A stretch of DNA of 64,000 nucleotides. Origin: Halomonas fontilapidosi. GTDB taxonomy: Bacteria; Pseudomonadota; Gammaproteobacteria; Pseudomonadales; Halomonadaceae. Under the pieces are notes generated by a model, which worked only from the letters and a program-made list of their open reading frames with translations, made no database searches and had not been told where the DNA came from. The stretch spans positions 158,968 through 222,967 of the forward strand of contig NZ_JACHXQ010000002.1 in NCBI RefSeq assembly GCF_014192285.1. The letters run 5' to 3'. Shown piece after piece: positions 9,094-17,903 of the stretch. Made by a program: the position numbers and the translations under genes. How positions within the stretch are numbered: position 1 is the first letter of the stretch; every line of letters begins with the position of its first letter.

Positions 9094-9999
9094 ATGCAAG
9101 CCACCCTCGAGCAGCGCGCCCTCAAGCTCTCCATCCTCGTGACCCTGGGGGTCTCCAGCCTCGGGGTCACCTTCGGCCTGCTGGCCGGCTCGCAGTCGAT
9201 CCTCTTCGATGGCGTCTTCTCCACCATCGATGCCGCCATGTCGGGGCTGGCGCTGCTAGTGGCGCGGCTTGCCGTGCGCGAGGCAAGCGAGCGCTTCCAG
9301 CACGGCTACTGGCACCTGGAGCCGCTGGTCGCCGCGCTCAATGGCAGCATCCTGATGCTGCTGTGCTTCTATGCCTTCCTCACCGCCCTGCTCGACCTGC
9401 GCGAGGGGGGCCGTGAGCTCGCCTTCGACCTGGCGATCGGCTATGCGGTGGTGGTGGCCATCGTCTGCTTCGCCATGACCGCCTACCAGCGGCGCATCAA
9501 TCGCACGGCCGACTCGGAGTTCGTGCACATCGACATGCAGGGCTGGCTGATGGCGGCGCTGATCACCACCTCGCTGCTGGTGGCCTTCATCATCGCCCGC
9601 GTCCTGCAGGGCACTGCCTGGGCGCATTTTACCCCCTACGTGGACTCAGTGCTGCTGATGGTGCTGACGGCCAGCTTCATGCCGGTGCCCATCGGCATCG
9701 TGCGTCGCGCCATGAAGGAGGTGCTGCTGATCGCGCCCAGCGAGATCGACCGCGAGGTGCATGCGGCCATGGCCCCGGTGATGGCGCGCGATGGGCTGCT
9801 GCGCTATTACAGCCACGTGGCCAAGGCCGGCCGCGGCCACTACATCGAGATCCATATCGTCACCACGCCCGAGTACGGACAGGGCCAGGGCATCGCGGTA
9901 CTCGACGAGATCCGCGAGCAGATCAGCGCCGGGCTGAGCCCGCCGCCGGAGCGGCGCTGGTTCACCGTGGCCTTCACCGCCGACGAGCGCTGGGCGTGA
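9094..9999 (+). CDS. Cation diffusion facilitator (CDF) family transporter
   Basis: 301-residue membrane protein with five to six TM segments over residues 10-215 and a cytoplasmic CDF C-terminal domain from about 220. These proteins export divalent metals such as Zn, Fe, Cd or Mn by proton exchange. The GYWHLEPL motif after TM2 corresponds to the HGKAE region of FieF. By eye the transport-site residues deviate from FieF: TM2 reads D39-x3-S43 rather than D-x3-D, and TM5 reads H144-x3-Q148 rather than H-x3-D. A branch with different metal preference is possible. It is monocistronic and convergent with the NUDIX-MBL gene, 15 bases apart. Confidence 0.85.
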   Translation: MQATLEQRALKLSILVTLGVSSLGVTFGLLAGSQSILFDGVFSTIDAAMSGLALLVARLAVREASERFQHGYWHLEPLVAALNGSILMLLCFYAFLTALLDLREGGRELAFDLAIGYAVVVAIVCFAMTAYQRRINRTADSEFVHIDMQGWLMAALITTSLLVAFIIARVLQGTAWAHFTPYVDSVLLMVLTASFMPVPIGIVRRAMKEVLLIAPSEIDREVHAAMAPVMARDGLLRYYSHVAKAGRGHYIEIHIVTTPEYGQGQGIAVLDEIREQISAGLSPPPERRWFTVAFTADERWA

Positions 10000-10014
10000 C
10001 GCTAAAGCCACCCC

Positions 10015-11658
10015 TTAGCTCTCCCTCGGGACCCACTGCCCCGCCTGCTGCACGGCGCGTCCCTCGGCCTCGAGCTTGAGCAGGTGGGCCAGCGCCGAGC
10101 GCGCCGCCACCCCCAGCTTCTCCGCCGGCACGTCATCATAGGCGTGGCGCGTCAGTGCCTCCAGGCTCGCCGGGGCGTAACGTGCCAAGGCCCGGCGAAC
10201 CTTGTGCTCCCGGGCCAGGCGATGGGTGACCAGAAAGTCGATGGCGGCATGGGCCTCGCCGATCAGGAAGCCGTGCCCCGGGGCAATGGTATCGAAGGGC
10301 TGCTCGCCCAGGGCCTGCAGGGCAGCCAGATAGTCGGCCATGTCGCCGTCTGGCGGATTGATCACCACCGTGGAGCCCTGCATCACCTGGTCGCCGGCGA
10401 ACAGCAGCCGCGCAGACTCCAGCAGGTAGCAGAGATGATTAGAGGCGTGCCCCGGGGTATGCAGCACCTTGAGCGCGCCCGCGGGCGTTTCGAGGCGCTC
10501 GCCGTGGCGGGGGCAATAATCAGGCGCGAAGTCGGCGTCCTGGCTCTCTCCTGCCGGTGGCGGAAGGCCCACCAGTTCGGCGCCGGTGCGCGCCTTGAGC
10601 CAGGTCGCCCCCGGCGAATGGTCGATATGGGTATGGGTCACCAGTACCCGTGAGATCTTGCCCGCGGTCAGTGCCAGCAGCCGGTCCAGGTGGACTGGAT
10701 TGGCGGGGCCGGGATCGATCACCAGGACGTCATCGCCATCGCCGAGCAGGTAGCTGTTGGTACCGGAGCCCGTCATTGCCCCGGGATTGGGGGCGGTGAC
10801 CCGGGTGACGCCCGGGGCCAGTTGGACCGCCCGGCCGGGCACGATCTCGGCGCTGGCCGTCCCCTCTCGGTGAGGGTCCAGACGACGCACCTCGGCATAG
10901 GCCGGGGCATCGGGCTCTACCTGCCAGGCCTCACCACCCTTGCGGGCCGGCCAGGGCCGGCTGGGGCGCGGCGTCGGCGGATTGGCATGGGCATAGCGCA
11001 GCAGCGCCTCGCTGGTGGAAAAGTCGCCCAGCAGGCGCAGGGTGCGCAGGGTGGGATAGCCCAGCGACAGCCGGCCGTCGCGATGATCCGCCAGGGTCGC
11101 GGCAGGTGTGCGCCAGGCGTGGGCGATGGTCTCGCTGCCGTCATGCCCCGCCTGCTGGCCCGGCGGCGCCAGGGCCACGAAGAAGCGCGTGTCGAAGCGA
11201 CGCGGCGCGCCCGGGGGCGTCATCCAGTGGCCCAGATAGGCCAGCCGGTCCAGCGGCAGGCCGAGGCCATGACGTTCACACAGTGCGCGAAAGCTGATTT
11301 CCCCGCGCCGCAGCGCCTCGCGCCCTTCGGTCAGCACCGGATGATTCGCCGCGGGCAGGTGTCCGTGGGCGTCCACGGCCAGCAGCAGGCCGGCTTCCTC
11401 GAAACACTCCCGCAGGGCCGCGATCATGTAATCGGCCCCGCCCTCGTCGAGGCTAAGGGTCTGGCTGATGGTGGCGTCGTCGCGGCCCGAGGCAAAGGCA
11501 CGAACCTCTGGGTCCTGGGGGTCCACGGCGCCGCCGGGAAAGACGAAATAGCCGGGCAGGAAGGCTGCCTGCCAGGTGCGCTGCAGCAGCAGGACCTCCA
11601 GGCCGCGGTCGCTGTCGCGCACCAGGGCCAGGGTTGCGGCGGGACGAATCTCGATCAT
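10015..11658 (-). CDS. NUDIX hydrolase fused to metallo-beta-lactamase-fold hydrolase
   Basis: 547-residue two-domain protein. Residues 1-about 220 form a NUDIX domain of the NUDT7/NUDT19 kind, with FPGGAVD and the catalytic helix RECFEEAGLLL (about 83-93). The first Glu of the classical NUDIX box is not evident. Residues about 285-490 form a metallo-beta-lactamase domain with HTHIDH at 342-347, further GHASNH and GDQVMQG motifs, and a winged-helix tail, as in LACTB2/glyoxalase-II-like proteins. Both domains suit clearing damaged or excess CoA/nucleotide or thioester metabolites, which is an inference. The ATG at 11658 has GGAG upstream. ATG 11718 would add 20 residues with a CSTC motif. Confidence 0.8.
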   Translation of the reverse strand: MIEIRPAATLALVRDSDRGLEVLLLQRTWQAAFLPGYFVFPGGAVDPQDPEVRAFASGRDDATISQTLSLDEGGADYMIAALRECFEEAGLLLAVDAHGHLPAANHPVLTEGREALRRGEISFRALCERHGLGLPLDRLAYLGHWMTPPGAPRRFDTRFFVALAPPGQQAGHDGSETIAHAWRTPAATLADHRDGRLSLGYPTLRTLRLLGDFSTSEALLRYAHANPPTPRPSRPWPARKGGEAWQVEPDAPAYAEVRRLDPHREGTASAEIVPGRAVQLAPGVTRVTAPNPGAMTGSGTNSYLLGDGDDVLVIDPGPANPVHLDRLLALTAGKISRVLVTHTHIDHSPGATWLKARTGAELVGLPPPAGESQDADFAPDYCPRHGERLETPAGALKVLHTPGHASNHLCYLLESARLLFAGDQVMQGSTVVINPPDGDMADYLAALQALGEQPFDTIAPGHGFLIGEAHAAIDFLVTHRLAREHKVRRALARYAPASLEALTRHAYDDVPAEKLGVAARSALAHLLKLEAEGRAVQQAGQWVPRES

Positions 11659-11879
11659 GGCCTGCTCCACCTCGACGTGCCAGTCGGCGCAGGTGGAACA
11701 TGGGGGGGCGTAGCTCATTGGTGGGCTCTCGTCAGTGGGTACGTCTGAGCCCAGAAATACCATGCCGATGGCGAGGCGCCCAGCTCCCGATAAGCGCAGA
11801 ACGCCACGCTGAAGTTTCGACGGCAGCACGACGACATGACTAGACTCTTCAGGTATCGCGAACCAAAACGAGGGTTTTC

Positions 11880-12308
11880 ATGCCTGACTACCACAACGAT
11901 TCCACCCTGCCCCTGCCGCTCTTTCCCGGCAGCCACATGGTAATCGACGACGACTATGTCTTCCTGTCGGGACTGACCGCCGCGGATATCCAGGGCGGCG
12001 AGACGGTGATCGGCGACATCGTCGAAGAGACCCGCCTGGTGATGCGCAGCCTTCAGCGCATGCTGCGCTCCGCCGGCTGCGACATGGCCGATGTGGTGCG
12101 CAGCGACGTCTATATCACCGACCTCGACCTGACCCGCGACATGGACGCTACCTACGCCGAGTTCTTTGCAGACCATCGCTATCCGGCGCGCACCTGCACC
12201 CAGACACCACGCCTCTATGGCGGGGGCCATGTCGAGATTACCGTGATGGCACGTCGCCCCGCCGAGCGCGAGGCGTCCGACTCGGAGGCAGAGAAGGAGA
12301 GCGACTGA
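11880..12308 (+). CDS. RidA family protein (YjgF/YER057c/UK114)
   Basis: 142-residue RidA-type protein. The archetype deaminates reactive enamine/imine intermediates released by PLP enzymes and protects against 2-aminoacrylate damage. The core is recognisable in FLSGLTA, DVVRSDVYITD and the segment YPARTCTQ, where Arg104 aligns with the substrate-binding arginine of active members. The tail (about 128-142) is acidic and probably disordered. The start has GAGGG upstream. It is divergent from the NUDIX-MBL gene and convergent with the DUF6544-like gene, 20 bases away. Confidence 0.85.
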   Translation: MPDYHNDSTLPLPLFPGSHMVIDDDYVFLSGLTAADIQGGETVIGDIVEETRLVMRSLQRMLRSAGCDMADVVRSDVYITDLDLTRDMDATYAEFFADHRYPARTCTQTPRLYGGGHVEITVMARRPAEREASDSEAEKESD

Positions 12309-12328
12309 CGGCGGCCAGCGCCATGCCC

Positions 12329-13186
12329 TTATCCGTCGCGCCAGACTTGCTCCCGCGCGCCCGGGAAGCGGACCTCGGTGATCTCGGCGATGAAGAACGG
12401 GAAGTAGTCGTGCGTGCCGAAACCGTTTCCGGCCTCCACTCGGAACGGCAGGCGATAGCCGTCGACCTCGCGGAAGTCGGACAGACATCCCCCGAAGGGC
12501 TGGCGGCGATAGACCCTCTGGGAATTGGCATCACTCCAGCGCTGGAAGCTCACCCGGACCGGACATCCCTCGGCATCGACACTGACGTCCACGGCCTGGG
12601 AGAGCGTGCCCCGGGTCAGCGTGACCCGCGCCGTGTTCGCGTCCACGTCCTCCCAGGCAACGCCCGGCCCCGGCAGCACGGCGGCAGGCGACCAGAACAC
12701 CGCCTCGGCCGCCTGGCGGCCGTAGGCCGAAAGCGCATGGTCGGCATTGCCTCCCAGGCGCGCCACGGGCAGCAGTCCGAAAAGCCGAAAGCGCGTCCAG
12801 CGGCCCGAGTCCGAACCGGAAAGCGGCAGGCCGCTGCGGGTGCGCATCGCCCAGACGAAGCCGTGGGGCGCGGCCAGGATCTGGCGCGCCTGCATGGCCT
12901 GGTAGCGCGGCGTGGCGCGGGTACCGAGACCGAACTGACCACGCATGGCCAACTCGACTACCGGCCAAAGCGGTGTGCCGGGCCGGATGACGAAACGAAA
13001 ATAGCGCTGGGCCGGCTCGGGCAGCCCGTGCAGCATAGCCTTTGAGAAGCGCGCCGGCTCGGCTGGCTGGTGGGCGGCCAGTCGTGCCCATTCGTGTCGC
13101 CGGGCGCGGCGGTCGCACAGTGCGAGAACCCCCAACCCCAGTAGGGCGACACCTAGCACTCCCACGGCGCCCCACAGCATCGTCAT
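12329..13186 (-). CDS. DUF6544-like membrane-anchored protein, unknown function
   Basis: 285-residue protein with one N-terminal hydrophobic helix (about 3-24) followed by a basic stretch, so probably anchored with the bulk on one side of the membrane. The body looks like the DUF6544 family: LPEPAQRYFRF near 55-65, a central LPVARLGG, and a terminal PFFIAEITEVRFP. No catalytic motif is apparent and no function is established for the family. It is not obviously co-transcribed with neighbours: 107 bases separate it from the upstream MscS gene on the same strand. Confidence 0.6.
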   Translation of the reverse strand: MTMLWGAVGVLGVALLGLGVLALCDRRARRHEWARLAAHQPAEPARFSKAMLHGLPEPAQRYFRFVIRPGTPLWPVVELAMRGQFGLGTRATPRYQAMQARQILAAPHGFVWAMRTRSGLPLSGSDSGRWTRFRLFGLLPVARLGGNADHALSAYGRQAAEAVFWSPAAVLPGPGVAWEDVDANTARVTLTRGTLSQAVDVSVDAEGCPVRVSFQRWSDANSQRVYRRQPFGGCLSDFREVDGYRLPFRVEAGNGFGTHDYFPFFIAEITEVRFPGAREQVWRDG

Positions 13187-13293
13187 CGCGACCTCCCTCT
13201 CTCACTCGGGCACGGCGAAGGCTTACGCCAGCTCCCGCCCCGCTTTCCGATCGGGCCAGGCGCGATTCGCCGGTCTGCCCATTGCTTGCCGAC

Positions 13294-15042
13294 TTAACCG
13301 GATGATGTCTCGCCGCCCTGCGTCGGCGGAGCCTCGACCTCCTCCACCGTGGCCGGTCGTCTGAGCCGTCGCTTGGCCGGGATGTCGCCGCGCGCGATAT
13401 CGTGCTCGCTGAGCACCACCACGTCGCGGGGCCACCATTCGGGATGCTCGTCGCGGATGAAGGCCATCAGTTTCTCCCGGACCTTGGCCTCGGCTTCCCA
13501 GGCGCTCATGGCCTCGGGGCCCATTAGATAGAAGGATATCTCCTGGGTGGCCTGATGCTGACCGGTGACGAAACACGCCAGCTTGTGGTGGTCGATGACC
13601 CCTTCCTCGGCCATCGCGAACTCCTTGAACTTCTCCCTGAGGGTTGCCACGTCGGCGCTGAGGTGAAGGGTCAGCTCAATGGTCCGATAAAGCTTGGCAT
13701 GCTTCGAGGAGAGGTTCTCGTAAGGCTTCGAGACGAAGTACTTCACCGGCACGACCAGGCGCCGCTCATCCCAGGTCCGCAGGCGAATGAAGGTATAGAA
13801 GATGGCCTCCACGTAACTCCATTGCCCCTCGAAGACCACCAGGTCACCGATGCGGATCGCCTTGGTCAGCGAGATCTGGAAGGAGGCGAGAATGTTGCCG
13901 AGTACTGCCTGGCCGGCGACCCCCACCAGCACCGTCACCACACTGGCCGAGGCCAGCAGGGTCACGCCGAGGGTCTCGAACAGGCTGACCTGGGCGATGA
14001 CGTAGATCGCCACGACCATCACGGTCATCAGGATCACGGCGCGACGCAGGGCAAAGAGGGTGGTCAGCAGTTTGCGCTCGTCGCGACTCCGGGAGTCGTC
14101 GATTTCGCCCACCAGGCGCCGCGTGATCCTGATCAGCAGGGTATCGACGAGGCGAACCGCGACAAGGCCCACGCCCCAGGCCATGATGACGACCAGCAGG
14201 CCGCGAAAGATGGCAGTGACCATGCCAGAGAAGGAGACCACATAGTCGAGCAGCCACTGCGCCAACAATGCCATGGCGATGAAGGCCATGGGCAGCCGGA
14301 TCATCTGCGCAAAGACGCTGGTCAGTCCCGCCGGAAGGCGACTGGCCAGCAGGCCCATCAGCGCATGGATCAACCACCCGACCGAACCGGTGATAAGCAG
14401 GAAAACCGGGATGGCGAACCACTCCCAGAGCTTCAGTATGCCGGCGGCGCCCTGGAAACGCTCCGGAATGTGGTCCTCCAGCCAGGAGGGGCCATATTTC
14501 TTGTAGAGGGCGGGAATCGCAGCGATCGTCTCCGGCACGATCAGCCAGACAGGGTCCTGCTCTCCCGCCCGGAATCGGGCGGCCCGCACCTCATAGCTCT
14601 GACCGTCGATTTTGAGAGTGGCGAGCCTGAGGTTGCGTCGTGACTGGCCGGCACGGGGGCTCTGGCCCGAGGTCGCCTCGACCATGGCATCCCGACGGGA
14701 GGAAAGCGTCGAAAGGTTGATCCACTCGCCCCGCTGAAGGACGGCGGCAAGTTGCCTGGCAATCACCGCCCCGCGCTCGGCCTGCTGTTCGGGACTCAGG
14801 TCGCGAAGATCGAGGTGATGGGCCGCGGCTGAATAGTTCTCCTCCGCAGACAGCGCCAGGAAGCTGCGTACCGCATCACGAGGCGTCTTGCGATCGACCT
14901 CCTCGGGAGGCGGACCGAGGCCGGCATTCACCGAATCGACGCTGAACCAGCGCGTCTCCTCTCCCTCGTTCTGGGCCACGGCGAGGCAGGAGACGATCAG
15001 CAGCAGCCATACCGGCAGAATCCGTGCATGCGGAGTCTTCAT
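13294..15042 (-). CDS. MscS-type mechanosensitive ion channel with periplasmic N-terminal domain
   Basis: 582-residue membrane protein. A signal peptide (about 1-23, ending AVAQ) leads into a soluble region of about 180 residues. Four to five TM segments occupy about 205-375. The pore helix and MscS beta domain are in VLVGVAGQAVLGN and KAIRIGDLV (about 375-415). The C-terminal cytoplasmic vestibule follows and ends in a charged tail. Such channels vent solutes on hypo-osmotic shock, which matters for a salt-adapted cell. The extra N-terminal domain places it among larger MscS paralogues rather than MscS itself. GGAAGGA lies six bases before the ATG. Confidence 0.87.
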   Translation of the reverse strand: MKTPHARILPVWLLLIVSCLAVAQNEGEETRWFSVDSVNAGLGPPPEEVDRKTPRDAVRSFLALSAEENYSAAAHHLDLRDLSPEQQAERGAVIARQLAAVLQRGEWINLSTLSSRRDAMVEATSGQSPRAGQSRRNLRLATLKIDGQSYEVRAARFRAGEQDPVWLIVPETIAAIPALYKKYGPSWLEDHIPERFQGAAGILKLWEWFAIPVFLLITGSVGWLIHALMGLLASRLPAGLTSVFAQMIRLPMAFIAMALLAQWLLDYVVSFSGMVTAIFRGLLVVIMAWGVGLVAVRLVDTLLIRITRRLVGEIDDSRSRDERKLLTTLFALRRAVILMTVMVVAIYVIAQVSLFETLGVTLLASASVVTVLVGVAGQAVLGNILASFQISLTKAIRIGDLVVFEGQWSYVEAIFYTFIRLRTWDERRLVVPVKYFVSKPYENLSSKHAKLYRTIELTLHLSADVATLREKFKEFAMAEEGVIDHHKLACFVTGQHQATQEISFYLMGPEAMSAWEAEAKVREKLMAFIRDEHPEWWPRDVVVLSEHDIARGDIPAKRRLRRPATVEEVEAPPTQGGETSSG

Positions 15043-15087
15043 ACGCGTCCTTCCCGAGTTGTCGAAAACGTCCTGTCACGACCGTCG

Positions 15088-16143
15088 TTACCCCTCCCGG
15101 CGAGTCTCCAGCTGACCGTGCCAGGGTCGCATGGCCAGGATCTCGTCGAACCAGCGCAGCGGCTCGGGCGCGGTGACCGCTTCCGGCAGCGGCGCCAGTG
15201 CGACCGGCTGCCAGCTGCTGGCCTCCAGCGATTGGCGCAGCCGCGCGTAGTCCACGGCCATATCGGCTGCGGCCTCGTTGGCCTGCAGCTGGCTGAGCGC
15301 TTCCAGCAGGTCCCCCATGCCATTCTGCTGATCCGAGAGGGGCTTGAAGGACTGCACGTAGAGGCGCTCGCCCTCCAGCCCCACCTTCACCGGCATGTCG
15401 ATGAGGTTGACACGCTCACCGACCTCGATACGCGAGAACAGCGCTTCGATGGTCTCCGGCATCATGCGAATACAGCCGCGGCTGGCGCGCATTCCGATAC
15501 CATCCGGGCGGTTGGTGCCATGGATCAGATAGCCCGGAATATCGAGCATGATGGCATGCTGGCCCAGCGGATTGTCAGGACCGGGCGGCACCACCTCGGG
15601 CGGCGGCTCGCCGTTCTCCCTGGCCTCCTGACGGACCGACTCGGGCGGATACCAGGCCGGGGCCTTGAGCTTCATGGTGGTCCTGGTCACGCCCAGCGGG
15701 GTATCGAAGCCCTCCCGACCGATGCCGATGGGATAGGTCTCGACACGCGGCGTATCGCCCTCGGGCGTATCCGGATAATAGTAGAGGCGCAGCTCCGACA
15801 GGTTGATCACGACACCCTCGCGCTGTACCGGCGGCAGGATGTAACGCGCTGGAATCACCACCTCGGTGTCCGGCGCAGGCGCCCAGAGACTGACCTCGGG
15901 GTTGGCGTTGCGGATCTCCTCGTAGCCGACGTTGTGCTCACGGGCAATGTCGAGCAGCGTCTGACCCTCTCGGGTCTCGACGGTATAGACCTCACCGACC
16001 ATATTGCCGGTCTCGGGCAGCGGGTAATGGCCGCGAGGCCATTGCGGCTCGGCCATGGCTGCCACCGACGGGAGCAGCAATGCGAGAGACAGCGCCAGAG
16101 GACGGCAGCGCCTGGCCAGGGGAGCAATCGTAAAAGCGTTCAT
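15088..16143 (-). CDS. L,D-transpeptidase with LysM domain (ErfK/YbiS/YcfS/YnhG family)
   Basis: 351-residue periplasmic enzyme that crosslinks peptidoglycan (3-3 links) or attaches lipoprotein to it. A signal peptide ends AMA at residue 31. A LysM peptidoglycan-binding domain covers about 48-98 (YTVETREGQTLLDIA). The YkuD catalytic domain covers about 110-240, with His208 in IHGTN and nucleophile Cys224 in SRGCIRM. The C-terminal 100 residues are outside known domains. The start at 16143 gives a proper signal peptide; upstream in-frame ATGs would bury it. The SD is weak. It lies 97 bases downstream of a small lipoprotein gene on the same strand. Confidence 0.88.
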   Translation of the reverse strand: MNAFTIAPLARRCRPLALSLALLLPSVAAMAEPQWPRGHYPLPETGNMVGEVYTVETREGQTLLDIAREHNVGYEEIRNANPEVSLWAPAPDTEVVIPARYILPPVQREGVVINLSELRLYYYPDTPEGDTPRVETYPIGIGREGFDTPLGVTRTTMKLKAPAWYPPESVRQEARENGEPPPEVVPPGPDNPLGQHAIMLDIPGYLIHGTNRPDGIGMRASRGCIRMMPETIEALFSRIEVGERVNLIDMPVKVGLEGERLYVQSFKPLSDQQNGMGDLLEALSQLQANEAAADMAVDYARLRQSLEASSWQPVALAPLPEAVTAPEPLRWFDEILAMRPWHGQLETRREG

Positions 16144-16240
16144 GGTGCGCAGGGACTCTAGGACGTCATCGGGAAGGGAGTTTTGCGAACAGTGTTCCAT
16201 GGGGCCCGCGTCACGGCAACAGGCCATGCAAGACCCCGTT

Positions 16241-16597
16241 TCACCCGCTCCCCAGCCGCTCGATACGCTCCAGCGTCAGCCGCCGCCCCTCGCTTCTCGA
16301 GAAACGGAACAGGCCTTCGACGCGCACGGCCTCGCCCAGATAGGGAGCGATCCGCTCGTGGGGGAAGACCTCGACCCGGTTGAGGTCCTCATCCTCGATC
16401 CAGTAATGCAGCGGATCCTCGAAGTGGCGCACCACGCCGTGGGTCGCCACCTGGCGCTCATCGTGGGCGGCGGGATTGTTCGCCAGTACCGGCAGCGGTA
16501 CCTCGCTGACCGGTGCCTCCCCGCCGCAGCCCGTGAGCAGTAGCGCGACAAGCAGTGTCACCGCCGTTGGGTTGGCGCTTCTCCGGCGTGCTTTCAT
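16241..16597 (-). CDS. Small putative lipoprotein, possible OB-fold
   Basis: 118-residue protein with a basic N-terminus, hydrophobic core and lipobox LLTGC (Cys at about residue 24). The mature 95 residues have short alternating beta-like strands (RQVATHGVVRHF, YWIEDEDLNRVEVFP, AVRVEGLFRFS), which suggests a small barrel such as an OB-fold. That is a guess from pattern. The ATG at 16597 is preceded by GGGAG. It may be co-transcribed with the L,D-transpeptidase, implying an envelope role. Confidence 0.6.
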   Translation of the reverse strand: MKARRRSANPTAVTLLVALLLTGCGGEAPVSEVPLPVLANNPAAHDERQVATHGVVRHFEDPLHYWIEDEDLNRVEVFPHERIAPYLGEAVRVEGLFRFSRSEGRRLTLERIERLGSG

Positions 16598-16748
16598 CGT
16601 GTTTCTCCCGCTGGTCGAGGGTCGTCCACTATGAACGATGCCGGCGTCAGTATCGCCCAGAGGCTGCGACGCCGTCATGGCCTGAGCGCTTTTCGTCCAG
16701 GCGGGCTCGGGGTAACGTGAGCCAACGCCCTTCTATCGAGAGTCGCCA

Positions 16749-17903
16749 ATGTCGCGAATCCGCTCCCTCTCCGTTCGTTCACTGTGCGCCTGGGCCGCCC
16801 TGGCCTGGCTGGCCCCGCTGCCGGCCCTGGCCGATGACTGCCCCGCCCCCGGCCAGTGGCAGGTCAACGGCAATGAAACACTGACCACCGCCGACCTGGC
16901 GACGCAGCTCGCCGATACGCGCGTGGTGCTGCTCGGCGAGCAGCATGATCGTCTCGATCACCATCGCTGGCAGCTTCACACCCTGGCGGCCCTGCATGCC
17001 CATCGCCCATCGATGGTGATCGGCCTGGAGATGCTGCCACGCGAGGCCCAGCCGGCACTGGACGCTTGGGTGGCCGGCGAGCTCGACGAGGCGGCCTTCC
17101 TCGAGCAGAGCGACTGGCATCAAGCCTGGGGCTTCGACCCCGAGCTCTACCTGCCGATCCTGCACTTCGCCCGCATGCAGCGCATCCCGCTGCTGGCGCT
17201 CAACGTCACCCCCGAGCTGCGCGGCCGGCTGGCCAACGACGGCTGGGCCGCGGTGCCGGAGCAGGAGCGTTTCGGCATCACGCCGCCGGCCCCGGTGCTG
17301 CCCGCCTACCGCGCCTCGCTGGAGGCGGTCTATGCCCAGCATGCCAACCGCGATGGCGACCCGGCGGATGTCGAGCGCTTCATCGCCGCCCAGCTGGCCT
17401 GGGATCGCGCCATGGCCACGGCCCTGGCCGAGGCCGCGACGGACGGCACCCTGGTGGCGGGGCTGATGGGTGGGGGCCATCTGGCCAACGGTGACGGCGT
17501 GCCCTATCAGCTTGACGACCTGGGCCTCGAGAACCACCGCAGCCTGCTTCCCTGGGCACCGGGTGCCGACTGCCAATCCCCGCGGGCCGAGGCCGATGCG
17601 TTCTACGTGCTGGGCGACGAATCTGCCTTTCAGCTGCCGGACCCGCCGCGCCTGGGCGTGCTGATCGGCGAGCATGAGGACGGCGTGCTCGTTCAAGGCA
17701 TTGCGCCGGACAGCGTGGCCGAGAAAGCCGGCCTCGCCGAGGGCGATGTCATCGTCACCGCCGCCGGCCAGCCCATGGCGGCGCCTGCCGACCTCACCAC
17801 GGTGATCCGACGCCAGGCCCCGGGCACCCTGCTGCCACTGGACATTCGCCGCGACGGTGAGCTCAGGGAAGTGCTGGCACGCTTCCCGAGCCCGGGCGCG
17901 TGA
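16749..17903 (+). CDS. ChaN-like (Tiki/haem-binding uptake) protein with C-terminal PDZ domain
   Basis: 384-residue exported protein. A signal peptide covers about 1-28 (ending ALA). Residues about 45-255 match the ChaN/Tiki superfamily, with VVLLGEQHD and a late GGGHLANGDGVPY; Tiki members use such Glu/His residues for haem binding or proteolysis. Residues about 298-375 form a PDZ domain (GVLVQGIAPDSVAEKAGL, then EGDVIV). The GTG start of the next gene overlaps its stop by four bases, so the two products are probably made together. A joint periplasmic protein-processing role is inferred. Whether it binds haem cannot be read. Confidence 0.78.
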   Translation: MSRIRSLSVRSLCAWAALAWLAPLPALADDCPAPGQWQVNGNETLTTADLATQLADTRVVLLGEQHDRLDHHRWQLHTLAALHAHRPSMVIGLEMLPREAQPALDAWVAGELDEAAFLEQSDWHQAWGFDPELYLPILHFARMQRIPLLALNVTPELRGRLANDGWAAVPEQERFGITPPAPVLPAYRASLEAVYAQHANRDGDPADVERFIAAQLAWDRAMATALAEAATDGTLVAGLMGGGHLANGDGVPYQLDDLGLENHRSLLPWAPGADCQSPRAEADAFYVLGDESAFQLPDPPRLGVLIGEHEDGVLVQGIAPDSVAEKAGLAEGDVIVTAAGQPMAAPADLTTVIRRQAPGTLLPLDIRRDGELREVLARFPSPGA

